From JAUIIK01 sp963745675 (lineage in GTDB: Bacteria > Chloroflexota > Chloroflexia > Thermomicrobiales > CFX8), in NCBI GenBank assembly GCA_963745675.1, contig CAVUYM010000009.1, positions 678,220 through 742,219 on the forward strand: DNA of 64,000 bases, written 5' to 3'. Made by a program: the position numbers and the translations under genes. Shown piece by piece: positions 1 through 8,422 of the stretch. Within the stretch, counting starts at the first letter, position 1, and every line of letters begins with the position of its first letter. Below the pieces are notes generated by a model. The model worked only from the letters and a program-made list of their open reading frames with translations, was not told the DNA's origin and ran no database searches.

Positions 1-303
1 GAGATGCAAATTGGTAAATCGCGCCGAGACGCGATGCGCGAGTTGCAAGATCGTGTCAATGTCGATGATCTTAGTATCTTTATCTCGTCCCTCGTTCAGG
101 CGGATCAGCTTGGCGTCAGTATTAGTCAAATCCTCAGGGTGCAGTCTAAGTCTATGCGGATTCGCCGTCGGCAACGTGCCGAAGAAAAGGCGCAAAAGGC
201 ACCGATTAAGATGTTGTTCCCAATGGTGTTCCTGATTTTCCCAGCTGTCTATGTCGTGATTCTTGGCCCAGCTGTGCCGCAACTGGCTCATGGAATCCTG
301 TAG
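1..303 (+). CDS. TadC-like type II secretion system F protein, C-terminal part
   Basis: Only the last 100 residues are inside the window; the frame is open to base 1. It shows the end of a GspF/TadC domain: a helical cytoplasmic stretch ending in a basic segment (MRIRRRQRAEEKAQKAP) and then a hydrophobic membrane segment (MLFPMVFLIFPAVYVVILGP), the typical C-terminus of TadC. In Tad pilus systems TadB and TadC are the inner-membrane platform proteins that work with the TadA ATPase. The stop codon shares one base with the GTG start of the next gene, so the two are probably cotranslated. The rest of the Tad locus would lie to the left. Confidence 0.8.
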   Translation, partial: EMQIGKSRRDAMRELQDRVNVDDLSIFISSLVQADQLGVSISQILRVQSKSMRIRRRQRAEEKAQKAPIKMLFPMVFLIFPAVYVVILGPAVPQLAHGIL

Positions 304-701
304 TGTCTCAAATTAGAATTCGGTCTAATGGCAAACTTATTGCCGACAAAACAGAGTTCGCAACCTCTCCGTGGAAGCGATTTCGCGGGTTGATGTTGCG
401 TTCGGCGGCTGATTTTCAGCCGGGTCAAGCGCTTGTAATCGACCCCTGCACCTCGATCCATATGTTTTTCATGCGTTTCCCGATTGATGTTCTCTATCTC
501 AACCGGGAAAATGTGGTCGTAAGAGCGCAGCAAAAGATCCGCCCCTGGCGAATTGGCGCCATTTACACTCGAGGCGCGCGCTTCGTCGTCGAGTTGCCGG
601 CAGGCACGATAGCGGAATCCGGTGTCACTAGCGGAGATGTCGTCGCGATAGGCCAGCCTGGAGTTTCGACTCCGGACCATATTTCGAAACTGGCCAGCTA
701 A
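303..701 (+). CDS. DUF192 family protein
   Basis: A 132-residue protein starting with GTG inside the stop codon of the TadC gene (TAGTG overlap). It matches the DUF192 family in length and in core motifs: FATSPWKRFRGLMLR near residues 19-33, then a CTSIHMFFMRFPIDVLYL stretch and a basic WRIGAIYTRGARFVVELPAGT segment. The family has a small beta-barrel fold and unknown biochemical function; it is often found beside Tad pilus or secretion genes, as here. No signal peptide is visible, so a cytoplasmic location is likely in this case. Confidence 0.8.
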   Translation: MSQIRIRSNGKLIADKTEFATSPWKRFRGLMLRSAADFQPGQALVIDPCTSIHMFFMRFPIDVLYLNRENVVVRAQQKIRPWRIGAIYTRGARFVVELPAGTIAESGVTSGDVVAIGQPGVSTPDHISKLAS

Positions 702-785
702 TCACCGACCTGTTCACACTCCAACCTCGCTTCAAAATGCGCTAGTATCAACGCTTGATTGACTTCCAACTGGCGAGGTGGTGGT

Positions 786-1475
786 ATGTATCAGGAGTTC
801 GTGAGTCATATTCGAGAGTTGGGGTCCGCAAGCATTGACTTGTTCGCGGGTTTCGTGTTTCCACCGACTTGCGCCGGTTGCAACTGCTCTGGCACTTGGC
901 TTTGTCCGAAGTGTCAAGAACGTCTGGTCGAAGTCGACTCGCGGTCTGCCTCATTTGGGACAGATCTGAGTGAAACGTACGTTGAGTTGCGGGCCCGATA
1001 TGTTTACGTTGAGCCTGTTCGCCGGGCAATCCATCTTCTCAAATATGAAGGGCAACGTACGAGATCGGCCTGGTTTGCGGCGCAGCTGGAGTCGACTCTT
1101 GTTGAAATTCAATCTGACAATACGCTTTTGGAACCCGTGCCATTGAGTCCGCGCCGCGAACGTAATCGTGGTTTCAACCAATCCCGTGAAATCGCCCTAC
1201 TACTTTCCGCTAGCACAGGTGTCCCTCTTGGCGATGATATCGTGAGGGTCCGGGATACGCGCCCGCAAGTCGAGTTGAGCGGGCTGGAGCGAATCATCAA
1301 CGTTCGGGACGCGTTCACGGCAGGAACGCGGCTAGACGGCAAGCAGGTCGTTCTTATCGACGACGTGATTACTACTGGTGCGACGATGCGAGAATGTGCA
1401 CTGGCCTGTTATGAAGCTGGGGCAGCCAACGTACTCGGACTCGCTGTGGCCACCGCATTGGACGACCAGCGGTAA
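786..1475 (+). CDS. comF: ComF family phosphoribosyltransferase-like protein
   Basis: A 229-residue ComF/GntX protein. It has an N-terminal zinc-ribbon with two CxxC pairs (CAGC, CPKC), a central RREREIRNRGFNQS-like region (RRERNRGFNQSREIA) and a C-terminal type I phosphoribosyltransferase PRPP loop (VVLIDDVITTGATM). ComF proteins act in natural competence, working with DNA-uptake and recombination factors; comEA and comEC lie 44 kb away in this window. I prefer ATG 786 because GAGGTGG sits just upstream; an in-frame TTG at 759 would add nine residues. The gene converges on dxr; the 102 bases between them hold no clear terminator. Confidence 0.85.
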   Translation: MYQEFVSHIRELGSASIDLFAGFVFPPTCAGCNCSGTWLCPKCQERLVEVDSRSASFGTDLSETYVELRARYVYVEPVRRAIHLLKYEGQRTRSAWFAAQLESTLVEIQSDNTLLEPVPLSPRRERNRGFNQSREIALLLSASTGVPLGDDIVRVRDTRPQVELSGLERIINVRDAFTAGTRLDGKQVVLIDDVITTGATMRECALACYEAGAANVLGLAVATALDDQR

Positions 1476-1577
1476 TGGGTCACTGCCTTTTCTGATCCAT
1501 CCACACCAGAAGAAGCAACACAAGTGCAGTCATTCCCATCAATCCTGAAGTCACCACGACTGCGATAGCGACCCCGC

Positions 1578-2735
1578 TCACGTGGCGATCTTGTTCAGAG
1601 CATCGCTGATGAAGCGTTTCGTCCAAATGTCTGCGGCTTCGATCTGTTCAAGTGTTAGCTCCCCAGATGCGGCTACATGGGCGTCAAGTGCTCGTTCAAC
1701 AACTGGCACGATATCAGTGAAACGAATCTTCTTCGACAGGAACGCACCCACAGCAAGTTCATCCGCCGTTGATAAGACGGCCGGGAAGGTCGCGCCCATC
1801 TGGTGAGCTTGTTTCGCCAGCAGCGGAGCTCGGAAGGTGCAATAGTCTGGCTCGTCAAACTCAAGTGTGGCAATTTCGCGGAGATTGAGCTTTTCAGCTG
1901 GACCGTTGAGGCGTTCCGGATAGGTCAATGCGTATTGGATTGGCAGCCGCATGTCGTGGCTTGCGAGTTGGGCGATCACGCTACCATCGGCGTATTCGAC
2001 CATTGAGTGAACTATCGACTGCGGGTGCAGGACAATTTCTATTTGATCGATGGGACAATCGAAGAGCCAGGCAGCTTCGATGAGTTCAAGACCTTTGTTC
2101 ATAAGCGTGGCCGAATCAATCGTAATGCGATTTCCCATCGTCCACGTTGGATGCGCAAGGGCCTGATCAACGTCGACATTTTCCAGGTCGCTCGCTGAGA
2201 AGCCACGAAACGGACCGCCCGAAGCCGTCAGCAAAATGCGCTCAACTTCCCGCGTCTTAACCCCTTCGCGCGGGAGACACTGCCAAATGGCGGAGTGTTC
2301 GCTGTCAACAGGTCGCAGGTTTCCGGGATGTTTTCGCGCCACAGGGATGACGATTGAGCCGGCTGCTACGATCGTCTCCTTATTTGCCAATGCGACGATC
2401 TTGCCGGCTTCTAGTGCCGCGATCGTCGCAGGAATCGCGGCGTGTCCGGTCGTTGCGACAACAACGATATCCGCGTCGCCCAGCATGACAAGATCCAGAA
2501 GTGGATCGTCCGAATCTATCAATTTTGCGCCGGTCGGTGAAGGTCCTTGATGTGACGAGAGCGCGATGTAATTCGGGTGGTAGATGTCGACTTGCTCTTG
2601 TAGTGATGAGGCGTCTGAGTTGGCGGCAAGTCCGACTACACGAAAGCGGTCAGGAAAGGCCGCTAGAACGTCGAGGGTACTCAACCCGATGGAGCCCGTG
2701 GACCCAAGTATTACAACGCCCTGAGTCGATGACAT
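1578..2735 (-). CDS. dxr: 1-deoxy-D-xylulose 5-phosphate reductoisomerase
   Basis: A 385-residue enzyme of the MEP pathway, converting DXP to 2-C-methylerythritol 4-phosphate with NADPH and a divalent metal. The NADPH-binding GSTGSIG motif is at the N-terminus, followed by the NKET segment, the DSEHSAIWQCL metal/substrate segment, and the SGGPFRG flexible-loop motif. The start is placed at ATG 2735, which shares one base with the cdsA stop (TGATG), so translation is coupled; an upstream in-frame codon at 2753 lies inside cdsA and is less likely. It ends the rpsB-to-dxr operon and supplies isoprenoid precursors to the UppS enzyme encoded two genes upstream. Confidence 0.95.
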   Translation of the reverse strand: MSSTQGVVILGSTGSIGLSTLDVLAAFPDRFRVVGLAANSDASSLQEQVDIYHPNYIALSSHQGPSPTGAKLIDSDDPLLDLVMLGDADIVVVATTGHAAIPATIAALEAGKIVALANKETIVAAGSIVIPVARKHPGNLRPVDSEHSAIWQCLPREGVKTREVERILLTASGGPFRGFSASDLENVDVDQALAHPTWTMGNRITIDSATLMNKGLELIEAAWLFDCPIDQIEIVLHPQSIVHSMVEYADGSVIAQLASHDMRLPIQYALTYPERLNGPAEKLNLREIATLEFDEPDYCTFRAPLLAKQAHQMGATFPAVLSTADELAVGAFLSKKIRFTDIVPVVERALDAHVAASGELTLEQIEAADIWTKRFISDALNKIAT

Positions 2736-3607
2736 CAGAGCCAGCCTTGCCAATCAATCAGCAGCGCGGCGTAGTATGTGAGTGGAACAGTGAGCAGAAG
2801 AGAATCGACTCGATCGAGAATTCCGCCGTGACCGGGGATGACCGTCCCCATATCTTTGATCCCGATCTCTCGCTTGATAAGGGATTCAAGCAGATCGCCA
2901 ATAATAGTGCCAACCGCCACGGCAACACTCAGCAGTGCTAGCAGCAGAAGTGAGGCAGGGATTCCAGTTAGATAGGCCGCCAGGGTCCCAGCTAGAGTGC
3001 CACCGACGATACCGGCGATTGCGCCTTCACGCGTCTTCCCCGGGCTAACATGAGGGATTAGTTTGTGCCTACCCCATCTTCTTCCACCGAGAAAGGCGCA
3101 GACGTCAGATGCCCAGGTCGTCGCAAGGACAAATAGGAGCCAGGCTAGTCCGCGGGCGGCGCCTCCATCTCCAATTACGTTGTCCAGCGTCGTAATCCAG
3201 CTGCTATCGACGGAACCTTGCATGCGGCGCATGAGCACAAAATGCATCATGGTCAGTCCAACGTACATCAATCCAGTGAGACTGAACACCCAATCCGCCA
3301 GGGAGCCGGCAATGTCGCGCTTTAATAAATGCTGAGCCAGGGAAAACATCGTATAGGCAGTGAGCGTTCCTGCAAGGCCAATGAATGGTGCGTCCGTACC
3401 CGCGACGATGAAGAGCGCGACAAGAGCCAGCATGCCGCTCCAGAGCGAGGGTCGGACGTTTACCCGTTGAAACGCCCGGTAAATCTCGACAAGGGCGCCA
3501 TAAGCAATCAGAGCGATTGCAATCGTGAAGATCGGGCTTCCAAAGAGCCCAGGAACGATGAAGACGAATACAACGCCAACGGATGAAATAACGCGCTGTC
3601 TTAGCAC
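2735..3607 (-). CDS. cdsA: Phosphatidate cytidylyltransferase
   Basis: A 290-residue integral membrane enzyme making CDP-diacylglycerol from phosphatidate and CTP, the branch point of phospholipid synthesis. Multiple hydrophobic helices are followed by the CdsA signature near the C-terminus (SLIKREIGIKDMG then IPGHGGILDRVDS), including the conserved K-R, K-D and D-R-x-D residues. It starts at GTG 3607, three bases after the uppS stop, and its stop overlaps the dxr start. The order uppS-cdsA-dxr is a widely conserved bacterial operon. Confidence 0.95.
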   Translation of the reverse strand: MLRQRVISSVGVVFVFIVPGLFGSPIFTIAIALIAYGALVEIYRAFQRVNVRPSLWSGMLALVALFIVAGTDAPFIGLAGTLTAYTMFSLAQHLLKRDIAGSLADWVFSLTGLMYVGLTMMHFVLMRRMQGSVDSSWITTLDNVIGDGGAARGLAWLLFVLATTWASDVCAFLGGRRWGRHKLIPHVSPGKTREGAIAGIVGGTLAGTLAAYLTGIPASLLLLALLSVAVAVGTIIGDLLESLIKREIGIKDMGTVIPGHGGILDRVDSLLLTVPLTYYAALLIDWQGWL

Positions 3608-3610
3608 TAT

Positions 3611-4378
3611 TTAAGGGCTCGACTGATGTGACGGTGCGGAAACCAAACCGCCGTAGCGCCGCTCACGCTGTTGAAATTCCGTTACCGCTTGTTCGAGATC
3701 ATCTTCGGAGTAATCCGGCCAGAGTATCTGAGGGAATATCCATTCGGAAAATGCTGACTGCCAGAGAAAGAAGTTGCTAATGCGCTGCTCGCCCGATGTC
3801 CTGATTATCAGGTCAGGGTCGGGTATCTCCGCTGTGTAGAGGAATTCTTCGTAGCGTTCCGCGGTCAACTCTTCTGGCCGTATGCCGGAGGCCAGTATTC
3901 GACGCGTTGCTTCGAGAATGTCGGCTCTGCCGCTGTAATTGAACGCAAGTGTGAGATTGATACCGGTATTACCGGCGGTGAGGCTTACTGTTTCTTCGAT
4001 CTGTTCGACAAGGTTCGGATCAAGACCGGCCAGGTTCCCGATATGGCGGATACGCGCACCGCGTTGATGAAGTTCGTCTCGTTCGCGCGGGATCGTTTCA
4101 GCGAGGATTCGCAAGATGCCTTCAACTTCGTCATCGGGACGCGACCAATTCTCGGTAGAAAATGCCCAGAAAGTGAGGTGCGATATCCCAAGTTCGCCAG
4201 CCCGAATAGTAATGCGACGGATGTTTTCGGTGCCAGCTTCGTGCCCTCGAATACGAGGCAAACCACGCTTCTGCGCCCAGCGACCGTTGCCGTCCATGAT
4301 GATAGCAACGTGGGCTGGCACACTTCCTGACTGACTTGGGTGGGAATCGGCGATCATTGCGAAGGGCCCCCGCTGCAT
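3611..4378 (-). CDS. uppS: Isoprenyl (undecaprenyl) diphosphate synthase
   Basis: A 255-residue cis-prenyltransferase that condenses isopentenyl diphosphate to make the lipid carrier for cell-wall and polysaccharide units. Seen motifs: HVAIIMDGNGRWA with the catalytic Asp, FSTENW, and the C-terminal IIRTSGEQRISNFFLWQ. ATG 4378 is five bases after the restored frr stop and is preceded by AGGTC; ATG 4357 is an alternative. Its product is used by the polysaccharide glycosyltransferases that are abundant at 25-37 kb. Confidence 0.95.
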   Translation of the reverse strand: MQRGPFAMIADSHPSQSGSVPAHVAIIMDGNGRWAQKRGLPRIRGHEAGTENIRRITIRAGELGISHLTFWAFSTENWSRPDDEVEGILRILAETIPRERDELHQRGARIRHIGNLAGLDPNLVEQIEETVSLTAGNTGINLTLAFNYSGRADILEATRRILASGIRPEELTAERYEEFLYTAEIPDPDLIIRTSGEQRISNFFLWQSAFSEWIFPQILWPDYSEDDLEQAVTEFQQRERRYGGLVSAPSHQSSP

Positions 4379-4383
4379 GTGAC

Positions 4384-4942
4384 CTAGAACTCGAGGATTT
4401 CCTCTTCTTTGACTTTGCCCAGTTCGTCAGCTTGCTCGACGAACTGGTCGGTCAAAGTTCTGAATTTCAGTCTCAGCGCGACGCTCCTCGTCTTCGCTGA
4501 TCATCTTCTCATGTAGCAATTCTTTGGTGTGATCGATCGCGTCGCGTCGAACATTGCGAACGGCGACCTTCGCATCTTCAACCTTGCTGCGTACGAGACG
4601 CCCAAGCTCTATCCGCCGTTCTTCGGTCAACGTGGGAATCTGGAGGCGAATGACGACTCCATCCGAGTTCGGGGTCAAGCCAAGATCCGACTCCATGATC
4701 GAGCGCTCTATCGCCTGCATCGAGCCGCGATCCCATGGTTGGATCACCAGGAGTCTCGCTTCAGGAGCGGAAATGCCCGCGAGTTGGTTGAGTTGAGTTG
4801 GAGTGCCGTAGTAGTCAATCATCATACGCTCGACGAGGACAGGCGACGCCCGACCGGTTCGAATCGCTCCGAGATCTCGTTGGAGCACACCTATTGAGGC
4901 TTCCATACGTTCATTAGCATCGCTGAGCACGTCATCTATCAT
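4384..4942 (-). CDS. frr: Ribosome recycling factor (apparent frameshift near the C-terminus)
   Basis: RRF splits post-termination ribosomes together with EF-G. The first 162 residues are canonical (RTGRASP, a long EDEERRAETEIQN helix). The uninterrupted frame then runs into nonsense and stops at 4427, giving 171 residues. The next frame continues the expected helix exactly (LTDQFVEQADELGKVKEEE, ending ILEF) to a TAG at 4384-4386. Removing one T from the TTT run at 4454-4456 (AAA on the plus strand) gives EIQNLTDQF and a 185-residue protein, the usual RRF length. A single-base sequencing insertion is the likeliest cause because the gene is essential. It lies between pyrH and uppS as in many genomes. 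Confidence 0.9.
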
Positions 4943-5003
4943 CGGTTGAGGCTCCTCCCTGCGCGCCGGAACTCTTTGGATTGGCGAGCTTCGTCGGAGC
5001 TGG

Positions 5004-5747
5004 TTAGTCGCAGATCAGAGTACCGACGTTTTCGCCACGGGCCGCTCGCTGGATATTACCATCGCAGTCGACATCGAAGACGATGATAGGCAGATCGTTA
5101 TCCCGACAGAGTGCAATCGCGGCTGCATCAATGATGCGCAAATCTCGCTCGATGAATTCCTGGTAGCCAATTCGATCAAACTTTTCCGCGGTTGCATCGG
5201 TTCGTGGATCTGCCGAATAGACGCCGTCCACGCCGTTCTTGGCCATAAGGATACAATCCGCCGAAATTTCGGCTGCACGCAGGGCGGCAGCGGTGTCTGT
5301 TGTGAAGAACGGGTTACCTGTTCCTCCAGCGAGAATGATTACGCGTCCCTTCTCCAGGTGGCGGATCGCGCGTCGTCGGATATAGGGCTCCGCAATCTGA
5401 TGCATATCGATAGCAGTCTGAACGCGCGTCTGGACGCCAATTCGTTCAAGCGCGTCCTGGATTGCCAAACCATTCAATACGGTCGCGAGGATGCCCATGT
5501 AGTCGGCCTGAGCGCGATCCATACCTTTGGTACTCGCGCTCAAACCGCGCCAGATATTGCCGCCGCCTATTACAACGGCGACCTCGATGTTCTCGTTATG
5601 GACATCTCGAATATTTTGCGCCAGCCGGCTCACAATATCCGGTTGGATACCGAATTGCTGAGAACCCATTAGCGCCTCGCCAGAGAACTTGAGGACAACT
5701 CTTCGATTTCTGGCTGTATCCTCTGGCGAGGGCTGGGATGGTGTCAT
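5004..5747 (-). CDS. pyrH: UMP kinase
   Basis: A 247-residue amino-acid-kinase-fold enzyme phosphorylating UMP to UDP with ATP. Motifs: VVLKFSGEALMG at the N-terminus, VVIGGGNIWRG, and GGTGNPFFTTDTAA in the nucleotide-binding region, then AKNGVDGVYSADP. Its ATG at 5747 overlaps the tsf stop (ATGA), indicating translational coupling. It lies in the classical rpsB-tsf-pyrH-frr order, with no sign of damage. Confidence 0.95.
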   Translation of the reverse strand: MTPSQPSPEDTARNRRVVLKFSGEALMGSQQFGIQPDIVSRLAQNIRDVHNENIEVAVVIGGGNIWRGLSASTKGMDRAQADYMGILATVLNGLAIQDALERIGVQTRVQTAIDMHQIAEPYIRRRAIRHLEKGRVIILAGGTGNPFFTTDTAAALRAAEISADCILMAKNGVDGVYSADPRTDATAEKFDRIGYQEFIERDLRIIDAAAIALCRDNDLPIIVFDVDCDGNIQRAARGENVGTLICD

Positions 5748-6304
5748 TCGCTATCTTCCACCTCGTCATCGGCCAGTTCACCGAGTTCGAAACGCACGAA
5801 GCGGCGTAGCACGATGTTCTCGCCGATTTTTCCAATTGCGTCCCGAATCAAGTCGCTAACCGTCTTGCTGCCGTCACGCACGAATGGCTGGCGCATGACG
5901 ACCGTGGCGTTCAGAAACGCTGTCTCGCTGCCGAATTCTTCGATACCTGCGGCTCTCTCGTCGTCCGAGATGTCTTCTTCATTTACATAACGAGGGGACA
6001 TGCCGACAATGTGAAGAGCAATGTCATTCGCGAGGCCGGAAAAATCCTCAGTCCGCGCGACAAAGTCAGTTTCGCAATTTAGTTCCACCAACGAACCGAA
6101 GCGGTTGTTACCGTGGATGTAGGACACTATAAGACCCTCAGAAGCGCGACGCCCACTCTTCTTTTCCGCACTCGCCAGTCCCTGCTCTCGAAGCACTTGC
6201 ACGGCTCTAGCGATATCACCGCCGGACTCATCGAGTGCACGTTTGCAGTCCATTATGCCGGCTCCGGTCCTATCCCGGAGATCCCTTACCTGTGTCGCAG
6301 ACAT
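5744..6304 (-). CDS. tsf: Elongation factor Ts
   Basis: The guanine-nucleotide exchange factor for EF-Tu, 186 residues in the short form typical of many non-proteobacterial phyla. It has the UBA-like N-terminal domain with RDRTGAGIMDCKRAL (TDVGM-type EF-Tu contact region), then NCETDFVART. I place the start at ATG 6304 (MSATQVRDLRDRTG); an upstream in-frame start at 6358 would add 18 residues that do not fit the family. It follows rpsB by about 100 bases and overlaps pyrH by four. Confidence 0.93.
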   Translation of the reverse strand: MSATQVRDLRDRTGAGIMDCKRALDESGGDIARAVQVLREQGLASAEKKSGRRASEGLIVSYIHGNNRFGSLVELNCETDFVARTEDFSGLANDIALHIVGMSPRYVNEEDISDDERAAGIEEFGSETAFLNATVVMRQPFVRDGSKTVSDLIRDAIGKIGENIVLRRFVRFELGELADDEVEDSE

Positions 6305-6405
6305 GTTCCGATCTTTCCCAATCCAGCGCGACACCTTCTGTCCGAAGACGTCGCGCAACGTAATACTTCAATAGAGGTGCGGGCTAAATGCGACGAACCT
6401 CTGGA

Positions 6406-7233
6406 TTATTCGCTATCGTCCGACGAATCCTCAGATTCTTCGCTATCGGTTCCGTTGGATTCAGCAGCCCAATCGGCATAATCATCGCTGGACTTGTCGC
6501 TGGCGTCTTCGGCGAAAACCGTATCGCGCCGGGTCATTCCGTCGATGATGGCATCCGTCAAGCATGACAATATGAGCCTGATCGATCGAATAGAATCGTC
6601 GTTCCCGGGAATGACATAATCAACATCATCGGGATCGCAGTTCGTATCGGTAATGGCAATGATTGGAATTTCGAGGCGCTTCGCCTCTTTGATCGCCAAT
6701 ACCTCGCGAGAGGGATCGACAACGATGACCGCGCCCGGAAGTTGCTGAAGATTCTTGAGACCGCCCAGCTTGCGCTGGAGGCGTTCTAGTTCGTCTTCGC
6801 GATCCATAGCTTCCTGGCGAGGTAGCACCGCAAAGGCGCCTACGAGTTGTTCCTGTTCGAGCCGGCGGAGATCATTCAAGCGGCCCCGAATAGTCCGAAA
6901 GTTGGTCAGCGTTCCGCCAAGCCAGCGACGATTGACGTAGAACATCCCACAACGATGCGATTGTTCTTCGACGATCTCGACAGCCTGTTTCTTCGTCCCG
7001 ACAAAAATGACCTTATTGCCGTCTTCGGCGATATCGGTCAGAAGTGCCTGGGCCTCCTCAATCAATATCGCGGTCTGATGAAGGTCGATGATATGTATGC
7101 CGTCGCGTTCACCAAAGATGTATGGTGACATTTTAGGATTCCAGCGCTTGGTCTGGTGGCCAAAATGAACCCCAGATTCGAGCAGCGAGCGCATAAGTTG
7201 CTCGGTGCTCTCCCGTACCATGGTCGCGGTCAT
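6406..7233 (-). CDS. rpsB: 30S ribosomal protein S2
   Basis: A 275-residue S2 protein with the GVHFGHQTKRWNPKM start, the RWLGGTLTNF motif and VVDPSREVLAIKEA. The last ~35 residues form a very acidic, serine-rich tail (ESEDSSDDSE at the end), longer than in Escherichia coli S2 and presumably disordered; such tails occur in other phyla. A clear AGGGAG ribosome binding site precedes ATG 7233. It is the first gene of the operon that continues through dxr. Confidence 0.95.
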   Translation of the reverse strand: MTATMVRESTEQLMRSLLESGVHFGHQTKRWNPKMSPYIFGERDGIHIIDLHQTAILIEEAQALLTDIAEDGNKVIFVGTKKQAVEIVEEQSHRCGMFYVNRRWLGGTLTNFRTIRGRLNDLRRLEQEQLVGAFAVLPRQEAMDREDELERLQRKLGGLKNLQQLPGAVIVVDPSREVLAIKEAKRLEIPIIAITDTNCDPDDVDYVIPGNDDSIRSIRLILSCLTDAIIDGMTRRDTVFAEDASDKSSDDYADWAAESNGTDSEESEDSSDDSE

Positions 7234-7271
7234 GAGTAACTCCCTGTGTTTATGCTTCCGCGTGGTTCATT

Positions 7272-7311
7272 TCGCGCACCTACCCGCATGAGCGGGAACA
7301 CTGGTGCGCGA
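7272..7311 (-). promoter_or_regulatory. Structured leader hairpin upstream of rpsB
   Basis: On the minus strand, TCGCGCACC (7311-7303) pairs perfectly with GGTGCGCGA (7280-7272), and an inner CCCGC-TCAT-GCGGG hairpin (7296-7283) sits above an asymmetric internal loop of 6 and 2 nt. No T-run follows, so it is not a terminator. It lies about 40 nt before the start codon and inside the predicted transcript. By analogy with autoregulatory S2 leaders known in gammaproteobacteria it may bind S2; that role is inference. Confidence 0.6.
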
Positions 7312-7357
7312 TCCGCACACGTGAATATTTTGTCCAGCAAGTGCCGGACCATCCGCG

Positions 7358-7366
7358 AGTATAACA
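7358..7366 (-). promoter_or_regulatory. Extended -10 promoter for the rpsB operon
   Basis: Minus-strand TGTTATACT forms an extended -10 element. No good -35 hexamer is visible, as is usual for extended -10 promoters. Transcription would begin near 7350, giving a leader of about 115 nt that includes the 7272-7311 hairpin. Confidence 0.55.
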
Positions 7367-7388
7367 CAGGAATTTTGGCGAAAGCGAT

Positions 7389-8291
7389 CTACTCTACGAC
7401 GATGAGATAATCGTCCACGATCCAGCCCGCCGCAACTTCATTGCCGGTGATCTGCCACCATACGAAACCTTCTGAGTCGACCGGACCGTCAATTACTTGA
7501 ACCTGCGTGCCATCGAGGAAGACGGAGAGGACATCTGAAGTTGTCGACGCATCGGAGCGTACATTGACGCCGGTGCCATCGGTATTCGCCACTTCTACCG
7601 TTGCTCCGAGATAGATCCCGACAGGACCGCCGCTGCCATCAGTCGTCGGAACAGCAGGATTCGTGGGAGTTGGACCGCCGCCAGCTGGAGTTGTGGCCGT
7701 CGATGGTATTCCGATGTTGGGTGTAGAAGACCCCGCCGCGGGAGTTCCTTCCTCGGTCACTGCAAGGGTTGGAAGTTCTATCGTCGCTGTGCCTACTGCA
7801 GCACTGTCAGGATTGCTATCGTCACCAAGAAAATTTGCAATCCAGAACCACAGCAAAACGACGAGCAAGATAACGCCAACAATGGGAGCGATGATGCGGA
7901 TATAGTCCGCCCAGTAGCGCTCTTCCTCATAGTAGCCGAGATCGCGGTCACCGTTGCCCCACGGTGGGCCACCGCTTCCTCCAGGTGCTGGTGGGGGCGG
8001 GTCATCGCTAAATCCCGATGAGCCCGACACCGGGAACACAGGTGATCCTGCAGCAGTGACGCTGATAACTGTCGGTCCGTTGGTCTTCGATGCCCGATCA
8101 GCGCTGTTCGCTGCTACATCATCAATCTTAGGTTCCCAGAAATTACCGCTTCCTCGATCACAATCGAGGTCATCGGCGGACACCAGATGGCTGTGATGCT
8201 CGGCATACATTTCAGGATGCCGACACCAACCCATCCGTGCGATTGATGAGCGTTCATAAAACCTGCAAGAGGCGCAGTTGCGCCGGACCAT
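7389..8291 (-). CDS. Membrane-anchored SH3-domain protein
   Basis: A 300-residue protein I do not recognise by name. Its N-terminus carries a four-cysteine patch (CASCRFYE, then C-R-H-P and L-D-C-D) that could bind metal. A Pro/Gly-rich linker follows, then one transmembrane helix (IIAPIVGVILLVVLLWFWIA, around residues 132-151), a Thr/Pro/Gly-rich extracytoplasmic spacer, and a C-terminal bacterial SH3 domain (GVNVRSDASTTSDVLSVF, then WWQITGNEVAAGWIVDDYL). Such SH3 domains usually bind peptidoglycan. The topology suggests a cytoplasmic Cys domain linked to a wall-facing SH3 domain. Its neighbours are bactofilins. Confidence 0.7.
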   Translation of the reverse strand: MVRRNCASCRFYERSSIARMGWCRHPEMYAEHHSHLVSADDLDCDRGSGNFWEPKIDDVAANSADRASKTNGPTVISVTAAGSPVFPVSGSSGFSDDPPPPAPGGSGGPPWGNGDRDLGYYEEERYWADYIRIIAPIVGVILLVVLLWFWIANFLGDDSNPDSAAVGTATIELPTLAVTEEGTPAAGSSTPNIGIPSTATTPAGGGPTPTNPAVPTTDGSGGPVGIYLGATVEVANTDGTGVNVRSDASTTSDVLSVFLDGTQVQVIDGPVDSEGFVWWQITGNEVAAGWIVDDYLIVVE

Positions 8292-8422
8292 GGCCTATCC
8301 CCCTCGAGTCGCACCAATGCCGCTCATACATTCCCCAGTTGAGTGCACCAGTCGACAGCTCCCACCGTCAACATCATACCCCAAACACATCCGTTATGTC
8401 GTCAGTCAATTGATTGCGATTA

